The notes under the pieces were generated by a model. It ran no database searches. It had not been told where the DNA came from and worked only from the letters and a program-made list of their open reading frames with translations. From NCBI GenBank assembly GCA_013426785.1, contig JACDZI010000011.1, forward strand, positions 1-57,714: 57,714 nucleotides of DNA, read 5' to 3'. Positions 1 through 10,765 of the stretch are shown in pieces. Position 1 is the stretch's first letter; the number at the start of each line of letters is the position of its first letter. This DNA comes from Rhodocyclaceae bacterium. GTDB taxonomy: Bacteria > Pseudomonadota > Gammaproteobacteria > Burkholderiales > Rhodocyclaceae. Made by a program: the position numbers and the translations under genes.

Positions 1-65
1 ATGTGGCGCCATTACGCCGATCTTCGGTGGCTCCTTTATGGCGATCAATGACATCTCATGACCTC

Positions 66-152
66 AACTTCTCGAACCGCCCGGTGCGGACCCGCATGCC
101 GGGTGGTGTGGGAGGGGATCGGTCAGGTATCCTGACCGCCCCTATCCCGATT
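66..152 (+). mobile_element. 3' end of a group II intron (domains V and VI)
   Basis: The sequence folds like the ribozyme end of a bacterial group II intron. A domain V-like hairpin (about 73-108) pairs ACCGCCCGG with CCGGGTGGT. It is followed by a domain VI-like hairpin (110-148) with inner stem CGGTCAGG/CCTGACCG, an unpaired A in the CCCTATCCC arm, and a terminal GATT. This arrangement is typical of the DNA just after an intron-encoded reverse transcriptase. The maturase itself is not in the window, so the intron either continues to the left or is a fragment. The 3' exon junction is probably near 152. Confidence 0.7.
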
Positions 153-248
153 ATTGCGGTGCGGCAAGTGATGGATGCATTGCCGAACGCAGCCCAACTT
201 GTCGAAGATTCGGTAGCATCCGGACAAATGAATTAGGAGGAGAGAAAA

Positions 249-506
249 ATGCTGGAGATAGATGAACAGGAGGCCTTTGCTGACGAGAACGATCGTGCTT
301 CGATGATCGAGCTGCAGAACAACCAGGAAGCGCTCGAAAGGGCGCGCCAACTGGTGTCAGCCGAGACGCACCCGGAGTTCGATGGCAGCCACTGCGTGGT
401 ATGCGACGCCAAGATTCCTAAAGCTCGTCTGGCCCTGATGAAGGTGCGTTGCGTGGAGTGCCAGTCAAGGATCGAGGCCGGTAGTAGGATGTATCGGCAT
501 CAGTGA
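249..506 (+). CDS. DksA/TraR-type C4 zinc-finger protein (small)
   Basis: An 85-residue protein with the C-terminal four-cysteine zinc finger of the DksA/TraR family: C49-x2-C52 and C68-x2-C71. The N-terminal half is acidic and rich in Glu and Gln and should be helical. It is much shorter than housekeeping DksA (about 150 residues) and resembles the short TraR/YbiI-like members, which lack most of the coiled coil. Family members modulate RNA polymerase through the secondary channel; whether this one does is inferred. The start is set by a strong Shine-Dalgarno sequence, TAGGAGGAGA, at 234-243. It lies just downstream of the group II intron end, and short family members are common on mobile elements. 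Confidence 0.75.
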   Translation: MLEIDEQEAFADENDRASMIELQNNQEALERARQLVSAETHPEFDGSHCVVCDAKIPKARLALMKVRCVECQSRIEAGSRMYRHQ

Positions 507-683
507 AGGCGGCTCTACCGAATTTCAGTCGGGTTCGGCGAAGCCGGTGAGTTACAGCGGATTGGTGATGGCCATCCGAGATCATCGCGGTAACTGTTTG
601 ATGCGATGTTGCCTGAGAGACTTGATCACAGGGTTACCCACAGAATTTGTGGATTTGTTCGGACGATCGGCGCAGATTTGCGG

Positions 684-1139
684 TTATTTAGGAGACACCA
701 CTTTGGCCGAAATCCAGCAGCGCTTCACATAATCCGTGTATTCAAGGTCATCGCTCAAAACGTGGCTTACGAACCACTGTTCAAAAAAGCCGACCAGGGG
801 CTCGCTGGAGCAGGACTTGTTGACCACTGCATCCTTGACCCTGCGCTCCATGTCCCCAACGCCCCCAATCAATCGATTATGGGTAGTGCGATGCTTCTCC
901 AGATCCGGATAAGCGAGAATTTCGAGCAGCGCATCTTCCACCGCCAAATGGAATTTCAGGGATTCCCTGATCTCGGCAAGAAAATACTGGACGATATGCC
1001 AAGGATCACGTTTGTCGATCGAGTTTTCCAGGGCGAGAAGGTGCTCAAAGATGGTCTTGTGCTGAGAGTCGATCGCATCGATACCCAACAGAAATTCATC
1101 CTTCCATTTGACGGTGTTTGACACCCATCCATCTCCCAA
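684..1139 (-). CDS. bacteriohemerythrin
   Basis: A 151-residue protein with the hemerythrin pattern: an opening IDAIDSQH motif (first His ligand), then H-x3-E-D, a paired H-x3-H segment (HRTTH), and a C-terminal H-x4-D (HVLSDD). These positions match the ligands of the non-haem di-iron O2-binding site in a four-helix bundle. The second motif reads HLAVED rather than the common HFxxEE, a conservative change. Prokaryotic single-domain hemerythrins bind O2 in the cytoplasm and are frequent in microaerobic bacteria. The gene stands alone with 177 bp before and about 160 bp after it; a possible -10 TACAAT reads on the minus strand at 1153-1158. Confidence 0.85.
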   Translation of the reverse strand: MGDGWVSNTVKWKDEFLLGIDAIDSQHKTIFEHLLALENSIDKRDPWHIVQYFLAEIRESLKFHLAVEDALLEILAYPDLEKHRTTHNRLIGGVGDMERRVKDAVVNKSCSSEPLVGFFEQWFVSHVLSDDLEYTDYVKRCWISAKVVSPK

Positions 1140-1300
1140 GAGCGCAGAGATTATTGTACTAATCTACTCAACCAAACGGGATGAGTTTGCGTCTGTTCCC
1201 TAAAACGCCCATCTGCACCCGCGCACCCATCGACCATGCCAGGCTACCTCATCGGCGTGGGCTAATTTGAAAGGTGACTTCTTCGGGCGGACAGAAGCGG

Positions 1301-2926
1301 TCAGTTTTCCTCGGGCATCATCTTGATTGCACCGCAGGGACACTCCGCCGCGCAGACGCCGCAGCCCTTGCAGTAGTCGTAATTGAACTCGAAGCGCTTG
1401 CCGGGGCCGAGCTTGATGACCGCATTATCGGGACAGACACCGTAACAGTTGTCGCATTCGAAGCAGTTGCCACAACTCAGGCAACGGCGCGCCTCGAACA
1501 GGGCATTGTTCTCGTCCAACCCGCCCTGCACCTCCTCGAAGGTGGACTGGCGGCGGATGATGTCAAGCGTCGGCCGCACCATGTGCGGCGCTTCGGTGTA
1601 GTACCAGGGATTGAGCTTGTCGAAGCTGGCGATTTCGTGCTTGGGGGGCGGCGCATAGGTTTCGCCACGCAGCCAGGCATCGATGTGGTGCGCGGCTTTC
1701 TTGCCGTGGCCGACCGCTACGGTGACGGTGCGCTCCGAAGGAACCATGTCACCGCCGGCGAAAATGCCGGGATGGCCGGTCATCATGTTCTGGTTGACCT
1801 GCACCGTGCCGTCCTTGAGTTCCAGCCCCGGCAAGCCGTCGAGTAGCGACAGGTCGACATCCTGGCCCAGTGCCAGCACGACGGAATCGGCCGCGAGGGT
1901 CTCGAATTCACCTGTCGGCTGCGGGAAACCCTTGTCGTCGAGGGCCATTTTCTCGATGGTAATTTCCCCTTCGCCGGCTTGCTTGATGGTGGACAGCCAC
2001 TTGACCATCACGCCTTCCTGCAGGGCTTCCTCGATCTCGAAATCGTGCGCCGGCGCCTTCTCGCGCGTGCGGCGATAAACGATGATGGCTTCGCTGGCGC
2101 CGAGGCGCTTGACCGTGCGCGCCACGTCGATGGCCGTGTTGCCGCCGCCATAGACGACGACGCGGCGGCCAAGCATCGGCTTATCCTCGCCCTCCATCGA
2201 GCGCAGCACCGACACCGCATCGACGATCTTGGTGGCGTCGCCGGCGGGGATGAAGGCGCGCTTGCCGATGTGCGCACCGACGGCCAGAAAGGCGGCGTCG
2301 AACTGCCCGGCCTGCATGCTGTCCTGGATGTTGGAAACCTTGGTGTCGAGGCGTAGCACCACGCCCAGGTCGAGGATGCGCTTCACCTCGGCGTTGAGCA
2401 CGTCGCGCGGCAGGCGGTATTGCGGGATGCCGAAGCGCATCATGCCGCCGGCGTAGGGACCGGCTTCGTGGATCTCGACCTCGTGGCCGAGGCGGGCCAG
2501 GTGGTAGGCCGCCGACAGCCCGGACGGGCCGGCACCGACGACGAGCACGCGCTTGCCGCTCTTGTTCGCGGGTTTGGGGAAGGCCCAACCGCGCTTGATC
2601 GCCTCGTCGCCGAGAAAGCGCTCGACGGCGTTGATGCCGACCGACGAATCGATATTCTGACGATTGCAGGCACCCTGGCAGGGGTGATAGCAGACGCGCC
2701 CCATGATGGCGGGCAACGGATTGTTCTCGGTGAGGGCGCGCCAGGCGGCTTCGTAGTCACCCGATTCGGCATGGAACAGCCAGCCCTGGATGTTCTCACC
2801 GGCCGGACAGGCGGCGTTGCAGGGTGGCAGGCGGTCGAGGTAGAGGGGTTTGAAGGTGCGCCAGGAACCGGTACGGTTGGCCAGCGACGAGCCGGGATCG
2901 AGCGTGATGGCGAAAGGCTTGTCCAT
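1301..2926 (-). CDS. NAD(P)-binding flavin/Fe-S electron-transfer subunit of 2-oxoacid oxidoreductase (GltD-like, C-terminal ferredoxin domain)
   Basis: A 541-residue protein. Residues 30-90 hold the GltD-type Fe-S region (C36-x3-C40, C79-x3-C83-x3-C87). Residues about 126-140 carry an FAD dinucleotide motif (VVGAGPSGLSAA) and a second Rossmann motif, GGGNTAID, lies near residue 260. The last 60 residues form a two-cluster [4Fe-4S] ferredoxin domain with CLSCGNCFECDNC and CKGCGVCAAECP. Such proteins move electrons between ferredoxin-level clusters and NAD(P). The gene ends the gamma-alpha-beta operon, starting 2 bp after porB. It probably replaces the usual small delta ferredoxin subunit and couples oxoacid oxidation to NAD(P), as described for NADP-linked 2-oxoacid oxidoreductases of aromatic-degrading Rhodocyclales. 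Direction and carrier are inferred. Confidence 0.8.
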   Translation of the reverse strand: MDKPFAITLDPGSSLANRTGSWRTFKPLYLDRLPPCNAACPAGENIQGWLFHAESGDYEAAWRALTENNPLPAIMGRVCYHPCQGACNRQNIDSSVGINAVERFLGDEAIKRGWAFPKPANKSGKRVLVVGAGPSGLSAAYHLARLGHEVEIHEAGPYAGGMMRFGIPQYRLPRDVLNAEVKRILDLGVVLRLDTKVSNIQDSMQAGQFDAAFLAVGAHIGKRAFIPAGDATKIVDAVSVLRSMEGEDKPMLGRRVVVYGGGNTAIDVARTVKRLGASEAIIVYRRTREKAPAHDFEIEEALQEGVMVKWLSTIKQAGEGEITIEKMALDDKGFPQPTGEFETLAADSVVLALGQDVDLSLLDGLPGLELKDGTVQVNQNMMTGHPGIFAGGDMVPSERTVTVAVGHGKKAAHHIDAWLRGETYAPPPKHEIASFDKLNPWYYTEAPHMVRPTLDIIRRQSTFEEVQGGLDENNALFEARRCLSCGNCFECDNCYGVCPDNAVIKLGPGKRFEFNYDYCKGCGVCAAECPCGAIKMMPEEN

Positions 2927-2928
2927 GC

Positions 2929-3939
2929 TTACAGTCCTTCCAGCAGGTTGTATTTGCGGATGTTGCGGTCGGCCAGCGCCTGCAGCTTCGCGATCACCTG
3001 TACATCCGGTTGCTTGCCGAACAGGTGGGCATAGCGTTTTTGCGGTCGCAGATAGTCTTCCACGGGCAGCTTCTGCCGTATCGCCAGCGCCGACTTTTGC
3101 TCGCCGTATTCTGCCGAGAACACCGGGAACAGGCCGGTTTCCTTGGCGAGTCGGGCGATCTTGATGGTCTCGCTCGATGCCGTGCCCCAGCCGAGCGGGC
3201 AGGGCACGAGGATATGGATATAGCGGGCGCCGCGCAGTTCCATGGCGCGGCTCACCTTCGCTTCGAGGTCGCGCAAGTCGGCGACCGTGGCGGTGGCCAC
3301 GTAGGGAATCTCGTGCGCCATGGCGATGGCGGGTACGAACTTGCCTTGGCCGAAGGCGTTGCCCGGTTCGCTGCCCACGGCCATGGTGGTGGCGGTGCGC
3401 GCCGCCGGAGGCGTGGCGCTAGAGCGTTGCACCCCCGTGTTCATGTAGCCGCCGTTGTCGTAGCAGATGTACAGCACGTCGTCGTTGCGCTCGAACATGC
3501 CGGACAGGCAGCCGAAGCCGATGTCGGTGGTGCCGCCGTCGCCGCCCTGCGCGACCACGCGGATGGCGGGATTGCGTTCGCCCTTCTTCTGCTTCACCTT
3601 CAGCGCGGCGGCGATGCCGGTGGCGACCGCCGCAGTGTTGCCGAACAGCGAATGCACCCAGGGAATCTGCCAGGAGGTCTCGGGGTAGGGCGTCGAGAAC
3701 ACTTCCAGGCAGCCGGTGGCATTGGCGCAGATTAGTTGGCCCTGGGTGGCCTCCATGGCGGCGTCAATGGCGTAGCGTGCGCCGAGCGCCTCGCCGCAGC
3801 CCTGACAGGCACGATGGCCGGAGTTGATCGAGTTGTAGCGCTTGTCGCTCGCCTGCACACTGCGCTCCTCGGGGGCGAGCAGGCGATTGCCGACGGTGAA
3901 GGTGCCGGTTTGATAGAACTTGATGGGTTGGAAGCTCAT
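2929..3939 (-). CDS. porB: pyruvate:ferredoxin oxidoreductase, beta subunit (TPP-binding)
   Basis: A 336-residue TPP-binding subunit. It shows the N-terminal cluster-ligand motif CQGCGEALG, the ANATGCLE/YPETSW stretch typical of pyruvate synthase beta chains, and the TPP motif GGDGGTTDIGFG followed by an acidic YDNGGYMNTG segment. These features favour pyruvate over 2-oxoglutarate as substrate, an inference from family likeness. The start used is ATG 3939, spaced 6 nt from AGGAGG; an overlapping GTG at 3942 is too close to that site. A minus-strand copy of the dispersed 24-bp element (3075-3098) is read in frame as KSALAIR near the C terminus, between the core fold and the PVEDYL motif. Confidence 0.88.
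   Translation of the reverse strand: MSFQPIKFYQTGTFTVGNRLLAPEERSVQASDKRYNSINSGHRACQGCGEALGARYAIDAAMEATQGQLICANATGCLEVFSTPYPETSWQIPWVHSLFGNTAAVATGIAAALKVKQKKGERNPAIRVVAQGGDGGTTDIGFGCLSGMFERNDDVLYICYDNGGYMNTGVQRSSATPPAARTATTMAVGSEPGNAFGQGKFVPAIAMAHEIPYVATATVADLRDLEAKVSRAMELRGARYIHILVPCPLGWGTASSETIKIARLAKETGLFPVFSAEYGEQKSALAIRQKLPVEDYLRPQKRYAHLFGKQPDVQVIAKLQALADRNIRKYNLLEGL
3075..3098 (-). repeat. 24-bp dispersed element, copy 1 (inside porB)
   Basis: Matches the element (AAAA plus core GTCGGCGCTGGCGGGACGGC) at 22 of 24 positions, with GATAC in place of GGGAC. It is read in frame in the sense direction of porB as KSALAIR. Confidence 0.75.
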
Positions 3940-3949
3940 CACCGTCCTC

Positions 3950-5203
3950 CTAGTAATTGCGCGCGGCGACGACGCCGGCGTCGCGCAGCAGGTTCTCGGC
4001 GATGGGCCCGGAGCGGCGCACCTGCTTCTCGCGTTCGAGCTGTTTGTTCACCGCCTTCCAGTCGAGGTCGAGGAAGGTGTTGAGTTCCAGTTCCCCGGCA
4101 CAGGCTTTCTCGAACAGCGCGGTCAGCGATTTCACCGTGATGGCGCGGCCGCCGAGTCCGGCGATCACCGTATGGCCCTGCAGCCCCATGCCCGTACAGG
4201 CGAGGCGCACGTCAGTGGCGACGATGCCGCCGCCGCCCACGGCGAGGCTCTTCTCCAGCACCACGAAGCGCTGGCAATCCTTCAGCGCGGCCGCGACGGC
4301 AGCGTAGGGGAAGGGGCGGAAGCTGGTGATGCCGAGCACGCCGATCTTGTGCCCTTGTTCGCGCATCGCATCGACGGTGTCTTTGATCGTGCCCAGTACC
4401 GAGCCCATGGCGATGATGATGGTTTCCGCATCCTCGGTGCGGTAGCTGCGGATCAGCCCACCCGAATCGCGACCGAACACGGCCTGGAATTCCTCGGCCA
4501 GTTGCGGGATGCGTTCCAGCGCCTGCATCTGCTTGGCGTGGGCGAGGTAGCGCACTTCCATGAAGGCCTCGGGGCCGACCATCGCGCCGATGGAGACCGG
4601 CTCGGCGGGGTCGAGCACCTGGCGCGGCTCGTAGGGCGGCAGGTACTGGTCGACCTGCTGCTGAGTCGGCATGTCCACCCGCTCGTAGGCGTGGGTGAGG
4701 ATGAAACCGTCCATGCACACCATGATCGGCAGCGAGAGTTCCTCGGCCAGCTTGAACGCCTGGATGTGCAGGTCGAGCGCTTCCTGGTTGGTTTCGGCAA
4801 ACAGTTGCAGCCAGCCGGAGTCGCGCTGCGACAATGAGTCGGAGTGGTCATTCCAGATGTTGATCGGCGCACCGATGGCGCGGTTGGCCACGGTCATCAC
4901 GATGGGTAGGCCGAGGCCGGAGGCGTTGTACACCGCCTCGACCATGTAGAGCAGGCCCTGCGAGGCAGTCGCGGTATAGCTGCGCGCCCCGGCGGCCGAG
5001 GCACCGATGGCGACCGACATGGCAGCGAATTCCGATTCGACGTTGATGTACTCGCAGTCGCCCAGGGTGGCGTCCTTGACCATTTCGCCGAGAGCCTCGA
5101 CAATGTGCGTCTGCGGCGAGATCGGATAGGCGCAGATCACTTCCGGCCGGCACAGGGCGATGGCCTCGGCGACGGCGCGGCTTCCTTCCATCTGTTTAAG
5201 CAT
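3950..5203 (-). CDS. porA: pyruvate:ferredoxin oxidoreductase, alpha subunit
   Basis: A 417-residue alpha chain with the PFOR N-terminal domain (GSRAVAEAIALCRPEVICAYPISPQ), an ESEFAAMS/GASAAGARSYTATASQG segment, and a C-terminal transketolase-type domain with the VLEKSLAVGGGG motif. In the family it forms the active site together with the TPP-bearing beta chain. The start is ATG 5203, preceded by GGAGGG; the reading frame stays open further upstream, but that extension is Pro-rich and overlaps porC. The gene overlaps the end of porC by 8 bp and is followed by porB after 10 bp, indicating a translationally coupled operon. Confidence 0.9.
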   Translation of the reverse strand: MLKQMEGSRAVAEAIALCRPEVICAYPISPQTHIVEALGEMVKDATLGDCEYINVESEFAAMSVAIGASAAGARSYTATASQGLLYMVEAVYNASGLGLPIVMTVANRAIGAPINIWNDHSDSLSQRDSGWLQLFAETNQEALDLHIQAFKLAEELSLPIMVCMDGFILTHAYERVDMPTQQQVDQYLPPYEPRQVLDPAEPVSIGAMVGPEAFMEVRYLAHAKQMQALERIPQLAEEFQAVFGRDSGGLIRSYRTEDAETIIIAMGSVLGTIKDTVDAMREQGHKIGVLGITSFRPFPYAAVAAALKDCQRFVVLEKSLAVGGGGIVATDVRLACTGMGLQGHTVIAGLGGRAITVKSLTALFEKACAGELELNTFLDLDWKAVNKQLEREKQVRRSGPIAENLLRDAGVVAARNY

Positions 5204-5774
5204 GGGTACCCTCCATTTCGGCGCGGACGATGTTGTAAGCCTCGGTGGCGGCGGCGATGTTGCCGTTGGCAACCTTGCCGGAGAAACGCTCGCGGATGGC
5301 CTTGACCACCGATTCGAGCTTGAGCACGCCCGAGATCGCCGCGAAACCGCCGAGCAGCGGCACGTTGGGTACCGGGCGGCCGATGTGCTTCAAGGCCAGG
5401 TCGGTGGCCGAGACGGTGCACAGGCGTTCGGCGCGATGATTCCTGACGAAGTCGGCGAGGCCCAACTGCTCGAAGGTCTTGTTGGTATTGATGAGGATGT
5501 AGCCGTCGGGCTTCAGGCCGGCGAAGCAGTCGACCTGGTGCAACAGCGTCGGGTCCTGGATGATCAGCGCATCGGGCGCCATGATCGGCTCCCGCAAGCG
5601 GATCTCCTTGTCGTCAATGCGGCAGAAGGCCACCACCGGTGCGCCGGTGCGCTCGGAGCCGAAACTGGGGAATGCCTGGGCGTGACGGCCTTCGTCGAAG
5701 GCGGCGATCGACAGCATTTCCGTCGCCGTTACAACGCCCTGACCGCCGCGCCCATGGATACGAACCTGGAACAT
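5196..5774 (-). CDS. porC: pyruvate:ferredoxin oxidoreductase, gamma subunit
   Basis: A 192-residue gamma chain beginning with the family signature RIHGRGGQGVVTA, followed by QAFPSFGSERTGAPV and a Rossmann-like body. It is the first gene of the (gamma, alpha, beta, flavin/Fe-S) operon and has a strong Shine-Dalgarno sequence (AAGGAGG) directly before the ATG. No delta ferredoxin gene follows; the GltD-like last gene carries that domain. The upstream region contains a 33-bp sequence (5811-5843) that recurs upstream of aceE in the same plus-strand orientation, so it may be a shared control site or a duplication flanking the intervening island. Confidence 0.9.
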   Translation of the reverse strand: MFQVRIHGRGGQGVVTATEMLSIAAFDEGRHAQAFPSFGSERTGAPVVAFCRIDDKEIRLREPIMAPDALIIQDPTLLHQVDCFAGLKPDGYILINTNKTFEQLGLADFVRNHRAERLCTVSATDLALKHIGRPVPNVPLLGGFAAISGVLKLESVVKAIRERFSGKVANGNIAAATEAYNIVRAEMEGTHA

Positions 5775-5810
5775 CGTGCCTCCTTCTTTTTTTGTCGGGA
5801 CCGCCGATGT

Positions 5811-5843
5811 TGCAGTGCCCGATTGCGAACGACAGTGTAACGC
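5811..5843 (+). repeat. left direct repeat flanking the hsdS'/ATPase island
   Basis: A 33-bp sequence matching 7952-7984 at 30 of 33 positions, same orientation. Both contain TGCCCGATTGCGA and end GTGTAACGC. It lies in the porC upstream region. It could be one half of an insertion-generated or attachment-site duplication, or a shared regulatory box of the pyruvate-converting operons. Confidence 0.7.
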
Positions 5844-5871
5844 TTTAGCGAATCGATGCGCGGTGAGGGCG

Positions 5872-5895
5872 AAAAGTCGGCGCTGGCGGGACGGC
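5872..5895 (+). repeat. 24-bp dispersed element, copy 2 (intergenic)
   Basis: Exact copy of AAAA plus GTCGGCGCTGGCGGGACGGC, just inside the left direct repeat of the island. From here to 6046 I see no gene or other clear feature. Confidence 0.85.
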
Positions 5896-6046
5896 GAGGT
5901 TCGGCCAAGTTCAGACGTAGTGGCTAAGAAATGTTAGCCGGCGCGAACAAAACGTAATTGATCTTGAACCGGCCGCCCGGTAACCTGCGGACTCAGACAA
6001 GTCATCATCTGGGACGGTCAGAGAGCTACCCCCTGATCGACATTAA

Positions 6047-6667
6047 GTTCGTTCGATATCAGGTACTCACTACACCGAGGGCGCAGACGGAGTGCCTTTC
6101 ATCCGGGTGCAGAATCTCTCCACTACTGGGAAGTTGAATCTTGAAGACTGTAAGCGCATAACCCGCAGCACACACGAGGGGCTTCTCGGTCGGAGCAAGT
6201 TATCTGGTGGGGAATTGCTGGTGAAAATTACCGGTGTTGGGCGGATGGCCGTAGCCTCAGTCGTCCCGGACCACTTTGAAGCCAACATAAACCAGCACAT
6301 CGTTGCGATACGCACAGGCGATAAGAAGATAAGCGAGACGCTCGCAGCATGGCTAAATCTCGACTCTGCGGAACGCCTTGCTTCGCGGCGCGCAACTGGC
6401 GGCACTCGCCCCGCCTTGGACTATCCAGCTCTCCTTTCCATCCCGGTTGTTTTCGATGAGAGTTTGCCAAAGCGAATTACTGATGCAGTCACCCGGTTTC
6501 AGGGGCTTCTGTATAAATCAAAGGACCTTCTGCTAAGAATTGACGATGTCCTCCTCAGCGAACTTGGCATTAAGCGTAAGTCGTCCCCTAAAAAGTCGGC
6601 GCTGGCGGGACGGCAACAGTTGAGGATTTCAAGCCAAGGAGCCAAAGTCGTAGCAGGTTCTATATAG
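6047..6667 (+). pseudogene. hsdS: type I restriction specificity subunit, 5'-truncated remnant
   Basis: The open frame from 6047 (no ATG; GTG at 6092) begins inside a target-recognition domain. GVPFIRVQNL and GELLVKITG followed by ANINQHIVAIR are hallmarks of HsdS. LDYPALLSIPV and a helical C-terminal stretch (LLRIDDVLLSELG) match the end of one half-subunit. About 205 residues remain, roughly half of a normal HsdS, so the N-terminal part is missing. The last natural residues are followed by an exact copy of the 24-bp element (6591-6614), read as KSALAGR, and a short unrelated tail. No hsdM or hsdR is adjacent. A different decayed type I locus lies at the right end of the window. Confidence 0.7.
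6591..6614 (+). repeat. 24-bp dispersed element, copy 3 (3' end of hsdS remnant)
   Basis: Exact copy, read in frame as KSALAGR just after the conserved part of the hsdS remnant. Confidence 0.85.
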
Positions 6668-6710
6668 TTCTAGTAATATTTCGATAGAAGTATGTATAAC
6701 TTGATAGAAC

Positions 6711-7901
6711 ATGGACCCCATCAAGAACCCGTTTTCACCTGGCGCCGGATCACCCCCACCTGAATTGGCTGGTCGGGCACCGATATTGGAGCAGGCCCGC
6801 ATCCTGCTCGGTCGCGTCCTGCTCGGCAAGCCCGAAAAAAGCCTGATGCTCACCGGCTTGCGCGGTGTCGGCAAAACCGTATTACTCAACGAAGTCCGGC
6901 GCATGGCGCAAGACACCGGCTATCGCACGGTATTGATCGAGGCCCATGAAGACAAATCCCTGGGGCCGCTCATTGCTGCACCGCTGAAGACCGTGTTTTT
7001 TGAACTCGACCGGTTGGCCCACGCGGGCGATCGTGTCAAGCGCGGGTTGCGAGTGTTGCGAAGTTTTCTGGGCGGCCTGAAGATCAAGATGGGCGAGATC
7101 GAGATCGGGCTCGATATCGAAGCCGAAACGGGTGCCGCTGATAGCGGTGACATCGAAATCGATCTGCCCAACTTATTCGAGGCACTGGGCGAAGCCGCAA
7201 AGGAAAAAGGCAGCGCGGTTGCGATCCTGATCGACGAAATCCAGTACCTGACCCAGAAAGAATTAGGCGCGGTCATCATGGCCATGCACCGCATGCAACA
7301 ACGCCAACTGCCGGTGATATTGCTTGGCGCCGGCTTGCCGGTTTTGCCCGGACTGGCTGGGGAATCGAAGTCCTACGCCGAACGTTTGTTTGCCTTTCCG
7401 GATGTCGGCGCACTTTCTCAACCGGACGCCAACCAGGCGATCAGCGAACCCGCCTTGGTGGAGGGAGTAAAAATCAGTGACGATGCACTCGCGGAGACCT
7501 ACCGTCTGACCAAGGGTTATCCCTACTTCATTCAGGAGTGGGGGTACCAGATATGGAACCTGGCGGAGAGTAGCCCCATCGAGTTCGCGGTGGTGCAATC
7601 CGCCGCCGCAACCGTGATAAAGCGGCTCGACCAGAACTTTTTCCGCGTTCGATTCGATCGACTGACGCCTGGAGAAAAGAACTTCTTGCGCGCCATGGCA
7701 GAACTGGGCCCTACCGCTAGCCGATCAGGCGATATTGCCGCGTGCCTGGGGGTGAAGGTGAACAGCATTGGTCCGGTACGGGCCAAACTCATCAAAAAAG
7801 GGATGATCTACAGCCCCGCATATGGCGACATTGCCTTTACCGTTCCGCTATTTGATGAGTTCATGAAGCGCGCCATGCCTGGCTTCGATGCCAGGATGTG
7901 A
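6711..7901 (+). CDS. AAA-family ATPase with C-terminal winged-helix-like region
   Basis: A 396-residue ATPase. The P-loop GLRGVGKT lies near residue 45 and Walker B AILIDEIQYL near residue 170, with a sensor-like VILLGAGLP strand after it; the overall layout is that of Orc1/Cdc6-like or archaeal-type AAA ATPases. The C-terminal 90 residues (LTPGEKNFLRAMAELG to VRAKLIKKGMIY) look like a winged helix that could bind DNA. The function is unknown. It stands alone behind an AT-rich stretch (6655-6705) unlike the surrounding GC-rich DNA, with no clear Shine-Dalgarno sequence. Together with the hsdS remnant it lies between direct repeats, suggesting acquired DNA. Confidence 0.75.
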   Translation: MDPIKNPFSPGAGSPPPELAGRAPILEQARILLGRVLLGKPEKSLMLTGLRGVGKTVLLNEVRRMAQDTGYRTVLIEAHEDKSLGPLIAAPLKTVFFELDRLAHAGDRVKRGLRVLRSFLGGLKIKMGEIEIGLDIEAETGAADSGDIEIDLPNLFEALGEAAKEKGSAVAILIDEIQYLTQKELGAVIMAMHRMQQRQLPVILLGAGLPVLPGLAGESKSYAERLFAFPDVGALSQPDANQAISEPALVEGVKISDDALAETYRLTKGYPYFIQEWGYQIWNLAESSPIEFAVVQSAAATVIKRLDQNFFRVRFDRLTPGEKNFLRAMAELGPTASRSGDIAACLGVKVNSIGPVRAKLIKKGMIYSPAYGDIAFTVPLFDEFMKRAMPGFDARM

Positions 7902-7906
7902 TTAAC

Positions 7907-7930
7907 GCCGTCCCGCCAGTGCCGACTTTT
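7907..7930 (-). repeat. 24-bp dispersed element, copy 4
   Basis: 23 of 24 match on the minus strand, 5 bp after the ATPase stop codon and just inside the right direct repeat. It is inverted relative to copy 2 at the other island boundary. Confidence 0.85.
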
Positions 7931-7951
7931 TTCGTCATCCGCCACGGATGG

Positions 7952-7984
7952 TGCACTGCCCGATTGCGAGCGACGGTGTAACGC
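7952..7984 (+). repeat. right direct repeat flanking the hsdS'/ATPase island
   Basis: Partner of 5811-5843 (30 of 33 identical, same orientation). It lies about 100 bp upstream of the aceE start. Confidence 0.7.
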
Positions 7985-8081
7985 ACTATCCTGAGGGTGT
8001 TCGCCTACCCGGCGACGCCAACCCCAAGCCACCGTGGGCGATCCGCACGGTGCCTATACAGAAACTCCATCAGGAGCCGTC

Positions 8082-10763
<2,682 letters not shown>

Positions 10764-10765
10764 TC

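Noticed and set aside
3-236. Short frame through the intron end
   Set aside because: It encodes the usual NRPVRTRMPGG translation of group II intron domain V, which is structural RNA and not protein.
606-1121. Plus-strand frame opposite the hemerythrin gene
   Set aside because: The minus strand has all hemerythrin ligands in order; the plus frame matches nothing.
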